Shown here one piece after another: positions 12,489-24,515 of a DNA stretch of 58,616 bases (position 1 is its first letter; each line of letters opens with the position of its first letter). The notes beneath the pieces are model-generated. The model saw only the letters and a program-made list of their open reading frames with translations. It searched no databases and had not been told where the DNA came from. The DNA comes from Jaapia argillacea MUCL 33604 (taxonomy: Eukaryota; Basidiomycota; Agaricomycetes; Jaapiales; Jaapiaceae). Both the position numbers and the translations under genes were made by a program. The stretch is taken from contig KL197718.1 of assembly GCA_000697665.1 (NCBI GenBank), positions 1,072,857 to 1,131,472 on the forward strand, in the 5' to 3' direction.

Positions 12489-12971
12489 TGTGCAAAGAGG
12501 TTGAATGCGTTCGTCGGGGGGTAGGAATTACGACAAGAGTTCGTTCATATCAGTGTCCCAAGTGCAGAGGTAATCGCAAAAGCCTGTTAGCCTAAATAGA
12601 TACTCCACCGTCCTCGTGAGGGTACGTTTATTGGAGAACAGGCATCCTCGGGGGTCACAAGAGTCGAAGCCATGATGGGAAAGACAGAAACCGATAGGCT
12701 GGGATATGTTGTCGATCAGCCGGTCTTCTCTCCAACGCACCCCGTGGGGAAGGAAAAACAGTCGTTCCTCCTTCCAACCCATTTCTGCAATGCAGCAAGG
12801 TGCGATGAACGGTCGCCTTCTAATTCCACAATTCTTGACTTCTTCCTATAAAAGACGGTAGACTTGGAGGTGAGATGGAGCAGAGCACCTCGTCGAAGAG
12901 CCTTCAACGGTCTCCACGTCCTCTCCACTTCCTCCTGCCAAACTTCAACGAGAAGCAGTAACTTTCTCAAA
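12489..12971. promoter_or_regulatory. Bidirectional promoter of P450-A and MFS-2
   Basis: 483 bp separate the two divergent start codons. On the plus strand TATAAAAG lies at 12847-12854, about 120 bp before the MFS-2 ATG, and pyrimidine-rich sequence follows it. A weaker AT-rich stretch around 12593-12605 could serve P450-A. Transcription-factor sites were not identified. Confidence 0.6.
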
Positions 12972-15744
12972 ATGCCGTTGGGTATTCTGGAAGATCGTCA
13001 CCTTCAGCACGTACGTTTCGTCTTGTCGAGAAATTTCCTCGTCGTGGTTGTTGAATCTGTACTTCTTAGGTTCCTGGCACCGCCCTGCTCGAAGAGCTCA
13101 AGTCGAAAGGTGCCGTCCATGCACCAGGTGCCAAGCGTGGAACAGGCCGCCATTCCCATATTGTACTCGTCCCGCAGCCCTCCGACGATCCCAGGGTCAG
13201 TTCCCAGCTCTTAATTTCTACGAGCTCAGGACCTTGACGCTTACTTTACGCAGGACCCGCTAAACTGGCCAAGATTGTAAGTCCACCGCGCTCGATTGCA
13301 AAGCAGCCACTCATCGTTGATTTTTATAGAAAAAAGGAACTCTTGTTCTGGAGTATCTGCTTCATCGCCGGCTTAGTGTTCGTCCTCAACCCCTCCCACT
13401 TCAATCTGATGACTGACATACTTTTCAAACAGAGGAGCAGTTGGTCCTCTTCTCGCCCCAGGATATGCAGTTATCGCTGGAGAGTGGGGTGTCACTGCCA
13501 ACGCTGTCGCAGCGTCGTAAGTCCCAGTATTCCAACCCAACTACGTCCTTTAACTCATCTCTACTATTTCTTCCAGAAATGGAGACCTCGTCGTGGCACT
13601 CGGCTGTATCATGATGCTCCAAGCCCCATTCGCAGTCAAATACGGCAGAAGACCAGTATTCTTAATCTCGTCGCTTATCCTCTTCACCTGCTCGATTTGG
13701 TCGGCTGTGTCCACTGGCCTTCCTTCGTTTGTGGCTTCTCGCGTTTTCCAAGGATTTGGTATGGTTCGTAACTTTTCACTTAGTTTCTTGTGTCGTCGCT
13801 TACCTTTATATGTCTAGGCGGCTTTTGAGGCTCTGGTCACTGCTACCATCGCAGGTATGTTGTGTGCCTCACCTCCCTCCTTCATCCTTTAAATTGCGTG
13901 CTTTCTAGATATTTACTTTGTCCACGAGCGTGGCTTCCGCGTTGCAGTATGGGGTCTTGCCATTCTTTGCGGTCAGTCCCGTCCCCATCCCCACTCCAAT
14001 CGAAATTGATAAATTTGTCACAGGTATCAACGTTGGTGAGTAGTGCACCATTTTAATATCGGTCAATCTGACCATCAGCGCCACAACACTCGTCCATACA
14101 GCTCCAATTGGTCAGTCACCTCATTGGTCACGATTTAACCTTTATTTATACTGGCCGTTACTTGTTCAGTTAACGGATACGTTATCGAATCTAACACTCT
14201 CGGCTGGCGATGGTGTTTCTGGTTGGTCACCATCTTCCTGGGCATAGCTATGGTGCTCGTGTACCTCTTCGTCCCCGAAACATCCGTACGTCCCCTCTCC
14301 CCCGTGATCCATCTCCCTATCTCATCTCACCTCCTCCCAGTATGACCGCAGACAGGAAGTTGAGCTCGACGTCGATTCGCCAGCAACCAAAGTCACCTCA
14401 GAAACACGCGAGACAGACTCGATGGAGAAAGGGTCGACTTCGGAGAAGGAGCAACCCCTTGAACAGATCGAGAGTGCCTCAGGCTATTTACCCGCCAAGA
14501 CTTTTGTTGAAGAGTTGAGGCCCTGGTCTGGTGTACGTCTTATCCCTTCATCGAAATCGCGAAATCGAAGAGCTGACGGATTGTGTAGACCATTAGACCG
14601 ATTAGCATGGTTGAGGTTTTGTTGAGGCCCTTCCCCTTTATTGTAAGCGTTCGAGATATACTCCTTACGGATTCTAGCTGATTGGGCTTTAGTTGTCGCC
14701 TGTTGTCTGGTTCGCGATCTTCTCGTGAGCACCCTTTCCCCCTGCACCTTCCTCAATGATACTAAGATTACCTTCCTCACCAGATACGGGCAAGTCCACT
14801 CACCACCCTCCCCACCCTCCCACTAATCTTCCCCCTCCTCTGATCAGCCTAACAACCTGCTGGCTCGTCGTCCTCTCCGTAATCTCTTCCATAGTCTTCG
14901 GTTCACCTCCCTACAACTTCAACGCCTCCCAAGTCGGCCTAGTATCCATCGGTCCACTCATTGCAGGAATCTTAACGACTTTCATCGCCGGTCCCCTATG
15001 CGATTACTCTGCTTCGTGGTTCGCGAAAAGGAACAAAGGGATTTACGAGCCAGAGTCCAGGTTGTATATCATGGTCTTCATGTTGGTGCTGCAGGTGGCT
15101 GGCTTTGCATTTTGGGCGTTGATGCAGAGTCGGGGTGTGCATTGGATCGGTGAGGTTCTTCATCGGTTTGTGAATGTGGTGAGGAAGTTATTGATGATGA
15201 CGATTCAGGTCCTGTCGTCATGTACAGTATCATCAATGCTGGACAAGGTATCGGTTCAACAGCCATTGTGGTATGTGCATTCCACCGTCCTTGGTGATCT
15301 TGCCAGTTGAATCCTTCCTCAGACCTACGTGATCGATGTCCATAAGAAGAACGCGGCGGAGTGCTTCGCCTTGATCAACTGTGTAAAGGTATGGTAGTCG
15401 CTCACGTCAAGTTGAATCACCCATTGAGTTTCTTCCCAGAATTTGATTCTTTATGGCTTCACCCAATTCGCCGTCAATTGGGTCGTCAACATGGGCATTC
15501 TGCACAGTGCGTGGTTTTCATTTCGAAGGTCGACTCCCCGTGACATATTCTTCCCTATTCACTAGCATTCGGCATTCTGGCTGGTGTGAGCGCCATCTGG
15601 TAAGTCTCCCGACTTTCTCAAGCGATTCAGGCCGATATTGAGTCGTTCCCCAACAGCATCTTGACAGCGATTCCTATGTACATCTACGGCAAACGTGTTC
15701 GCAGCTGGGTTTCTCGTCATCCAGCTATCTTCGACAGGCATTGA
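12972..15744 (+). CDS. MFS transporter 2 (paralog of MFS-1)
   Basis: Same family and exon plan as MFS-1, roughly 545 aa. It begins MPLGILEDRHLQH, then VPGTALLEELKSKGA and PQPSDDP. Membrane and loop motifs: CIMMLQAPFAVKYGRRPVF, RVFQGFG, VNGYVIESNTLGWRW, YLFVPETS. A charged central loop is rich in T, S and E. After it come SPPYNFNASQVGLVSIGP, KRNKGIYEPESRLY, NAGQGIGSTAIV and the tail KRVRSWVSRHPAIFDRH. Microexons occur at 14024-14035 (12 nt) and 14102-14110 (9 nt). An intron at 13277-13329 interrupts the segment after DPLNWP and is absent from MFS-1. The reading frame is open across all junctions. It is divergent from P450-A and a likely partner exporter for products of the cluster; the substrate is unknown. 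Confidence 0.9.
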
Positions 15745-15981
15745 AAATTGCCCCGAATTCATTTACTTCCTCACGCATTTTCACGTTTATGTCAATCCCC
15801 ATATATTTTTGACGGATGTACTACTACAATACCATACATAACGTCTGGTGTTGGCTGTACACTATTAGTCCAGTAGCAAGACGAATTTACCCTTGTTTCT
15901 ACCTTGGTGTTGTTACAGGTATACGTCGTGACAACATACACAGTTCACACTGGCAACGCAGAGGATTTCATATGGTTGTGA

Positions 15982-18255
15982 TCAAGCCTCAGATGAAGAG
16001 GCCACAGATGATCGAACGAGAGCAGCTGCGGTGGGAGACCGAGGAGTTATGGAACATTCGATAAAGGGCATGAACAACCTGGAAAAAGGTGAGACGTTTT
16101 TAGACGAGGGAGAAGGGCGGCGCTCACTCTAACTCCTCAAGGTCATATATCGGCTCAATCTCGCGACCGTCAACGTCCCGTTTCTTCTCTATCTTGAACA
16201 CAGCCATAATATTCGACAGCATTATGAGAAGTGAGTTGAAAGCCATATGTCGACCAGGGCAGATTCTGCGACGTTGAATAATGAATGATGAACCTTACGG
16301 AAATATGGGACGAATTCAAGGTACCTCCTACTATAACCGAACCCAAAGGCTCGAGGGCTTATAGCGTCAGGAAATCGACCATCCCAACGTTCGGGCCAGA
16401 ATCTAGACGGATCGGGATACATCTTCTCATCGTGGAAGATACCCCTAATATCCGATACAAGTATAAGCAGAACACAAGCATCTCCGAAGTCATTGTCTTA
16501 CCATACATTCGCCATAACAACAGCATCTTTAGGAAGGAACATACCCTCGTACACATCGTCTCGCTGCAAAGCGTGAGGAATTCCTATGGTCGTTGTTTTA
16601 GAATTAGGTTCAAGTAAACGAAACCGGTAGTCATCGATCTCGCACCGACAGGAGCATTTGGTTTCCATCTCATACTCTCCAAGATGCAGTTTTGGAAGTA
16701 AGGCAAGGAATCCATATCCGACCAGGTTGGCAATCTGTCCGAGCCGACTACTTTGTCGATCTCTTGGTGGACCTTCTCTTGTACATCCGGGTATAGGAGC
16801 ATGCCTGAATAAGGGAGCGTTGTAACTCGTGCCTGAAGGCGTCAGAGTAGGACTCACCCAGCAAGAACGATTTGATTGCCATAACGGTCTGTATCAATAG
16901 GTGAGTATATCGGTCGACTTCAAAATCGATCCCATGTAGCTGGGAGTGTTTCCACTCACAGTATCTGATCCTGCTGCATAGAGCACCCCTGCAGTGACTA
17001 AACGAACGAGGTTACGGTGTTAGATTCAAAACGCAGCGGATATTTGAATTCGTACCCTTAATGATATCTTCTTCATCAGGGCGATTAGTGATGGAGCCAT
17101 TCTGTGCTAGGAGATTGGTAACATAGCAGGGTTCTGCACTCCCTGCGGCCTTGAGGAAAGTGAAGGAACACATGACGACCAAAGGGGGATGTAAAGTCGT
17201 CAATAAGCGTGCGGATGAATCCCGCAACACTGACCATCTTCTCCCGAACTTCAGCAAAAGGGATATCAGCCCATTTTGTCTTATATTCTCGCGCGATTCG
17301 CGCATACTCTTTGAAACCAGCGCCTGGGGCCCACGAAGGAAGGTATTTGACTAGTACAGGAAGTTAGTCGAACGGTTCTCTCGGTGGAGCGGGGCACATG
17401 ACCACACTTACGCCAAGGGATAAAGTTAACAGCAAAATTTGTGGGGTCGACGGTTGGGAAAATGTGTGCAATAGCGTCTTCGTTGAGTTTGACGAGTTCA
17501 TCATCATCAGTCATCACCTTATGACCATATGTAACTGTCAAGATGATCGAACCAGTGGCTCTGAACAACTTGGGGGATCAGCAACCGCCGAGGAGCCCTC
17601 AAACATGATTTCCTACCTCCTGAGGTGTTTCGGATAGCTGTCTGGAGTTTCTAGCAAACGACCTAGAAGGGCATGAGTTTCTCTTTCTTGGCAAGGCAGG
17701 TACGTTCGTGAGGCTGTTGCACTAAGGGCGGAATTGACGACTTTCCGATGAAGATTGAATTCCTCGGTGCACTTCATTTCTGGGAAAAGTGTAATATTTC
17801 CTTGAGCAATCCTAAATGAGATGAGTGATTGAGTGCATGAAGACGAAGGGTTCCAATGCAAACGAACTCCATGTGCATGTTGCTCTGCGCTCTGTCAGAA
17901 TATATGGCGCCTCTCTTCTCCAGTAGATCATTTACGACACGAGCCGAGTTTAGAACGACGATCTGACTGCCACCGACAGCGAAGTAGATGACTTCGCCTG
18001 GAGGACCAAAATTAGACGCATAGGTAGTAGAGAAGTATTTGAAGACGAACCATACTGCTTCCCCCATTGCTGATAAGTTACCCATTGCTTCTTCTTCGGA
18101 ATTTGTCGCAGATTCCCAATGACGGGGTCAGGTTTAGGTCCTGGAGGATAGGGTAGACCGCCAGATCGCTGCTGGTGAGTCCATTTCTGGTAGAAATATA
18201 ATGAAACTGCAGACGCAAGGGTCAAGATGACAACGGGGTGAACTGGAGGATCCAT
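15982..18255 (-). CDS. Cytochrome P450 B (array member)
   Basis: Membrane-anchored P450 of about 520 aa. It starts MDPPVHPVVILTLASAV (ATG at 18255; the in-frame extension upstream begins only with TTG). The hinge is SGGLPYPPGPKPDPVIGNL. Helix C reads TEEFNLHRK, with Phe in place of the usual Trp. The I-helix is LYAAGSDT, with the acid present; ExxR is ESMR; PERW lies in the meander; the haem loop FGYSRRICPGRH spans an intron. The last exon, ending in SSVASSSEA, follows a phase-2 junction seen in most members of the array. Its closest relative is P450-C next to it, in the same orientation, indicating a tandem duplication. Substrate unknown. Confidence 0.93.
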
Positions 18256-18749
18256 GAGAGCGAAGGCTCCAAGATACTCTGTAGCCAAGTGTATCCGCCT
18301 TTTTCAGGCTGTCTGCCAATCAAGGGGGGTGGGTTTAGAGTCAAATGCACATGGCGGCGCCGGGTTTAGTACAACGACCGGGACCTGGGACCCACTGCAG
18401 GATAACGGCAAAGACCTTGCGATTTCAACTGCGATCTGCATCGTGTTACTGATTAGCGCCAGCCTGAGAGCTCAGAGATTCCAGTGATGGAGAGTGCCTT
18501 TACAAGGGATGTTATGTTATGTAAAGCGCCACGATAACTCCGGCATGACATGAGGCCGAGGAGACCGCCAGCAACTCAATTCGTACCAACGTTATATGTT
18601 GCGCAATGACGACGGGCATTGTATTGCACTTGATGATAGTCACGGTGGATTCCTTGTGCTACAGCGTTGCAAGATCATGAAGAGTCGGTAGACATGGTAT
18701 AAATATAACTTGTCAAACTAACTGGGAAACCACCTCAAATCCCACTGTG
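18256..18749. promoter_or_regulatory. Upstream region of P450-B
   Basis: 494 bp between the P450-B start and the P450-C stop. On the minus strand there is an AT-rich stretch near 18698-18710 (the complement of tataaatataac), too far from the ATG to be a convincing TATA box. Nothing else is identified. Confidence 0.35.
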
Positions 18750-20957
18750 TCAAGCCATTGTTGATCGGATGAGGGCTACTGAAGCCGGGGACCTAGGAGT
18801 GATGGAACACTCAACAAACGGCATAAATAGCCTACAAAACCATGAGGCGCGATCGCAACAAAAGAGGACAGCCAAGGTACTCACTCCGCCTCTTCGAGGT
18901 CATAAATCGGCTCCACCTCACGTCCATCTTCATCCCTCTGTTTCTCAATCTTGAAGACTGCCATGACGTTCGCCAATATGATGAGAAGCGAGTTGAAGGC
19001 CAAATGTCGTCCAGGGCAAATTCTACGAAACGGGCACCCCTGCTTAGTACACACATAGGTACACTGTACCTGAACTAAGGCCAACGTACCTCCTATTGAA
19101 CCCAAATGCGTACGTTCGCGGGTCCCGAGCATCTGGGAACCGACCGTCCCAGCGCTCAGGCCAGAACCTTGATGGATCAGGGTACGTCTTCTCATCGTGT
19201 AACATACCCCTTACAGAGAAAGGTGGTCTCAGACGGGGAGGTGTGAAGCAAACATCTGACTAACCATACGTTCGCCATTATCACCGCATCCTTAGGGAGG
19301 AACATCCCATCATAGACATCGTCTCGCTGAAGAGCGTGGGGAATTCCTAAGGAAGGGGATCGAAAGTCAGACACAGGCGGCGAATGGGAGATTTCTCGTA
19401 CCAATAGGAGCCCCTGGTTTCCATCTCAAGCTCTCCAAGACAGAATTGTGGAAATATGGCAACGAGTCCATGTCGGTGAATGTTGGCAATCGGTCCTGGC
19501 CCACGACGTTCTCGATTTCTTGGTGGATCTTTTCCTGTACATCTGGATAGAGGAGCATAGCTGTGTGCGACAAGTATCTTAATCTGCAAAGCACGAGTTG
19601 AAACTGTGGTTCACCACTTACCCAACAAGTAGGCTTTGATGGCCATGGCTGTCTGTTGCACGTCAGCGACGACATGAGCAGGCTACTGAGGATCGTATTC
19701 ACAGTATCGGATCCTGCACCATATAGTACCCCAGCAGTGACTAAGGGATCGGGTCAGATCAAACGAAGTAACAGAGAGAATGTCACTGGATGCCTTTGAT
19801 TATACTTTCTTCATCGTTCCGACCCGTGAGTTTTCCGTTCTCTGCGAGGAGGTTAGTGACGTAGCAAGAATCCGCAGTCCCGGCGGCCTTAACAAGAGCT
19901 AGTCAGATCAAGGCCAGTCAAGGAGAAGTAGAAAACTGCAAAACCAACTATTTTTGACTTGACTTCATCGAAAGGAATGTCTGCCGTCATTCTACCGTAT
20001 TCCCGAGCGACTCGAGCGTACTCTTTGAACCCAGCTCCCGGAGCCCATGCTGGGAGGTATTTGACTGGCAGCGGGAGTCAATAATGCACTAAGAATGGCA
20101 CACCGACGTAGCTCCACTCACGCCAAGGGATGAAGTTGACAAGGAAGTTTGTGGGGTCGAACGTCACGATATTGTGAGCAAGAGCTTCTTCATTGAGCTT
20201 GACGAGCGCATCATCATCAGTTGTGACTTCGTGGCCGTAGGTAATTGTCAATATGATCGAACCAGTGGCTCTATAACACGAGACGTTACTTAGCGGACCT
20301 GGTGGCTCGCCAACACCAACTCACCTCCTGATATGTTTGGGATAATCCGCCGGGCTCTCCAGCAGACGACCTAATAAGCCACGAGCTTCCTTTTCTTGAC
20401 AAGGCTGGTACTTTCGAGAGGCAGGAATACTGAATGCGGTGTTGACAACTTTCCGGTGGAGGTTGAATTCCTCGGTGCATTTCATGAAGGGGAAGTGAAT
20501 AACCTTTCCCTGAGCAATTCTACAGCGCCGGCGATGAGCGCATAATGAAAGGTAGATAGTCATCGATACGCACTCCTTCTGCATATTGTGCTGATCCCTA
20601 TCAGAGTATATCGCCCCCCTCTTCTCCATCAAGTCGACTGCGACTTGGGCAGAATTAAGGACAACAACCTCTTTACCACCAGCGGTAAAATAGACGACGT
20701 CACCTGCAAAATAGTTGAGCGCCGACTGCGATTGAGTTGTCTCCAAACGTACCATACACTTTCTTCCACTCTCCATAAGTTATCCATTGCTTCTTCCTCG
20801 GTATTTGGCGCAGATTTCCGATGAGCGGATCGGGCTTGGGCCCTGGAGGATAAGGCAGCCCACCAGAGCCTCGATAATGCGCCCACTTCTGATAGACGAG
20901 CAGGGAGGCAGCAAGCGTTGCAGTCAAAACGGCGATCGACTGAATGTCCATGTCCAT
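18750..20957 (-). CDS. Cytochrome P450 C (array member)
   Basis: Paralog of P450-B. It begins MDMDIQSIAVLTATLAA (start at 20957 gives a clean anchor; an earlier ATG at 21029 would add a charged, unlikely leader). Motifs in order: YPPGPKPDPLIGNL, TEEFNLHRK (Trp to Phe in helix C), LYGAGSDT I-helix with the acid, ESLRWKP (ExxR), PERWDGRFPDARDPR, FGFNRRICPGRHLAF, and the tail LFMPFVECSITPRS ending in RSTMA. The K-helix-to-haem segment is nearly the same as in B, and PHALQRDDVY is shared. Exons are open throughout. It is divergent from P450-D across about 0.84 kb. Confidence 0.93.
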
Positions 20958-21793
20958 GATGACAGTACGAATCAACAGCACCCTTGTTCTCAGCGTTATG
21001 GCCTCGCAACAGGCGGTGGGTTTAGTCACTACATCGGTATCACGAGCTCAATGGCGATCAGACTGAGATAGGGTTCACATAGCCAACCAGCTGCAGAGAT
21101 AGAGGGAAATGGAAAGAGCTGTGTTTTGCATACCTCGCGTAGGACGCTCCGGGCCGTGCGGATTCCACGAAATTGTTGCAGTGTTCATACCCTCCTATAG
21201 TATGCCATCCTTGACTCACCGTTGCTAGCCTCGCCAGTAGCTACTCGTCCAGCAAAGTTGGAGACGAAGAACACGATGAGCGATCAAGAACTAGCATGCT
21301 CAATATTTTCCCCTTCAAGATCTCACTTTCTCTATCCATTCAATCATGCCGATGGAGACTCGGAGCGCCTCGCAGAGTCGTTCTCACTGTCAGCTCGGGG
21401 ACTTCCTTCTGACTTGAATCCTATGATCTTGCACACCAAAGGGTGCTGGTTATGACCGCCCTCTTCGCCGCGCTCATATGATCTCAGTTCTGCCCTGCTT
21501 CTCAATCCGAGGTTTCTCATGACAGCTACCCGTTTCTTCGATGAATTCTCACCCTGGTCCGTGGAGCTTCTCAGAACACGTCTCTCGTCAGGCGAGTGGT
21601 ATAACCAAGGCTCAAGGCTCCCGGTTATATGAAAGGTTGATTGTCATCGGGAATGGAGGGCTTCAGGACTGGCCTATTGCATCCCACATATATAGGATAC
21701 CCCAGCTTCTTTTAGACCTCTATAATAACGGTGCTGTATGATCAACCATCGGTATCCTCCCTCTTTCCGTCACCATTGATCTGCCCCCTTACC
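20958..21793. promoter_or_regulatory. Bidirectional promoter of P450-C and P450-D
   Basis: 836 bp between two divergent P450 starts. TATATA lies at 21689-21694 on the plus strand, about 100 bp before the P450-D ATG. Short frames inside the region have no domain content. Confidence 0.55.
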
Positions 21794-24002
21794 ATGGTTC
21801 ACCCCATCGCCGTCACTGTTACTGTTGCCCTCACGGCTTTCTTCCTGTTGCGCAAATGGAATCACAAGCGTCGCTCTGGAGGATTACCTTACCCCCCTGG
21901 CCCCAAACCTGATTGGTTCATCGGGAATCTGCGTCACCTTCCAAAGGATAAACCATGGATGGCCTACTTGGAATGGGGAAAGCAGTACGGTTAGTGATCC
22001 TGTTCCAGCGGAAAGGGGGATCAGCCACTAACTGAGATTCTTCGTTCAGGTGAAATAATCTCCTATGAATCCTTTGGCACTCGTATAGTGGTCTTGAATT
22101 CTGCTCGGGTGGCGATCGACTTATTAGAGAAGCGAGGCGCCATCTATTCCAACAGAGATCAGAACAATATGCGAAAAGAGTTTGTCACTTATGACTTTCC
22201 CTTCGTACGGTTCATCAACTCATGGCACTTGATATGGTTTACAGAGTCGCTGGGGGGAAATGGACTCTATTTTCGCAGATGAATTATACCGATGAGTTTC
22301 GACAACATCGCAAGATAGTCAATTCTGCTTTCAACCCTACGGCATCGCGAGCGTATTACTCATGTCAGGAGAAGGAAGCCCACGCACTATTGCCCCGTTT
22401 ACTCAATGACCCGGTGAACTATCGCAAACATATGAGAAGGTAGATATTCCTATGCTCTACGTCTAGATATCTTCTGGACGAATCACTCATCACCTGTTAT
22501 TATCTTCCTAGGGCGACGGGATCTATCATATTGACGGTTACATACGGTCACGAAGTGACGACTGACGATGATTATCTCGTCAAGCTCAACGAAGACGCCA
22601 TACGGCACAACGTCCAGGTGATTGATCCGAATAAGTTTATCGTCAATTTTATATCTGCGCGTAGGTCGTTCGACTTTATCTGACGGGTTTTCACCCTGAT
22701 CCACCACACCAGTGAGGTATTTGCCGAGTTGGATGCCTGGCACGGAATTCAAGGCATTTGCGAAGAAATGCAGGGAGTTCAACAAACAGCTGGCAGACAT
22801 CCCTTTCGGAATCGTGAAAGATCAAATTGTGGTTACCAGTTGTCGATCAATTCATCTTACTTGACTCACACCATGTCTCTTAGGCCAACGGAACTGCTCC
22901 GCCATCCTATATGACCAAGCTGCTGGAAGAGAATGGAGGCGACGAGGAGGGAATCATCAAATGTACGATCCATTTTTCCGTTTCCCCGATCATCACTAAA
23001 CTAACTTTCTAGCTACTGCGAGTCTCATGTATGCAGCGGGGTCGGATACGGTAATACTCTTGATTCAGAGTGTCCGGTGTGATTTTCTGACGTTGGCCAC
23101 AGACTTTAATGAGCCTCAAGACCTTCCTCCTCGGTAACTTGCAGTCTAGTTTTTCAACAACCGTGCTGACTCCTACGTCCTTGCGAATTAGCCATGTTGA
23201 TGTTCCCTGATATCCAGAAGAAGATTCAAGCCGAGCTGGATGCGGTCATTGGCACTGACAGATTACCAACCTTCGCGGACTATGATTCTTTACCTTACTT
23301 CCACTTTTGCATGCTAGAGACCCTGCGCTGGAAACCCATCGCTCCCACGGGTATGCCCTCAACCATCGTGCCGTTGGCGACGTTGACATTTTCCCTCAGG
23401 GGTTCCTCACTCAATCCAACGGGACGATGTGTATGAAGGCATGTTTATCCCTGCGGGTGCTAGCATCATCCCGAACCAATGGTGAGTGCATTTGTGCGCT
23501 AGTAACCGTATACTGGGTCGACAAAACTGCATTTCAGGGCCATTCTTCAGGATGAGAAGATGTATCCAGAACCGAAGAGATTCTGGCCTGAACGATGGGA
23601 TGGACGTTTCCCTGACGCTCGCGATTCAAGAATGTTTGCGTTCGGCTTCAACAGAAGGTGGCGTCCTCCGCATACTCCCAGTGAATCCTTCCCTGATGTT
23701 CTGAAACAAATGATATAGGATGTGTCCTGGACGTCATTTGGCTCTCAATTCTTTTTTCATCATGGCAGCGAGCCTTTTGACAGTGTTTAATATTGAGAAG
23801 GCCAAAGATGCGGAAGGAAATGAGATTCCCATTGTCAACGACATGGATAATAACGAGTACGGCGGAGCTGCAGTCATATCTTTTGGACCAGGTTCTCACT
23901 CACTCCCCTCGCTTTCCGCATAGGTTCAATACGCCGTGGGTTCCGTGCGCCTTTACACCTCGTTCGCCGGGTGCAACTGCGTTGATTCGCTCTGTTGAGT
24001 AA
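21794..24002 (+). CDS. Cytochrome P450 D (array member)
   Basis: Start ATG at 21794 (MVHPIAVTVTVALTAFFLL anchor), in a good context (ACCATGG). Motifs: SGGLPYPPGPKPDWFIGNL, FGTRIVVLNSARVAIDLLEK, TDEFRQHRK in helix C (Phe for Trp), LMYAAGSDT I-helix, ETLRWKP (ExxR), VPHSIQRDDVYEGMF, RFWPERWDGRFPDARD, FGFNRRMCPGRHLAL. It ends after ITP-like FTPRSPGATALIRSVE. The final intron uses a GTACGG donor inside the last codons of the conserved NDMDNNE segment. It is very similar to P450-F, which lies in opposite orientation 3 kb further on, so the two arose by inverted duplication. No frame breaks were found. Confidence 0.93.
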
Positions 24003-24515
24003 TCTCCTTCTGTGGCTCCGTCACACTCGCTTGAGAGCCGACCCTTCACGTTCATCGTCGTCCACGGACTGCTCCGTCACCGTCACCCCGACTCGTCCTC
24101 TGATGTAGTAACCGCGGTGTTAGATTTTGTCAGCTAAATCTATCTCTTAACATCCTATAGTTCCCCGTCCTGTAACTTATAGCACTGATGCACTTCCGAG
24201 CGTAAAGATAGATAGATGCGCGTCGTGGCGTGAATGTCAACACTGACGCGAATACTAAGTAGCCTACTTCTCGGTTCCCAGTCGTGAGATCAAGGTGGGC
24301 GTGAAGTGGGTTTCCCAACTTTCTCTGAATTTGACAAGTCTTTCGGTCTTCCTCTCCTGATTATCGAGTCTCTTGCGCAACACACACGGAACGTGGTGAC
24401 GAGGCTTTGATGGGGATGCTACTATCAAGCGCCCGTTAACCCCGACCCAGGACTCACCCGGTATAATACCCCCATCCATCGAGTCAGCTACACCTTCAGC
24501 TCAACCTTCACTGTC
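24003..24515. promoter_or_regulatory. Intergenic region P450-D to P450-E
   Basis: Head-to-tail gap of 513 bp. TATAAT at 24462-24467 lies about 50 bp before the P450-E ATG and is a plausible core promoter. No gene is seen. Confidence 0.5.

Noticed and set aside
18256-18288. N-terminal extension of P450-B
   Set aside because: The extension begins with TTG; the ATG at 18255 directly precedes the membrane anchor as in the paralogs.
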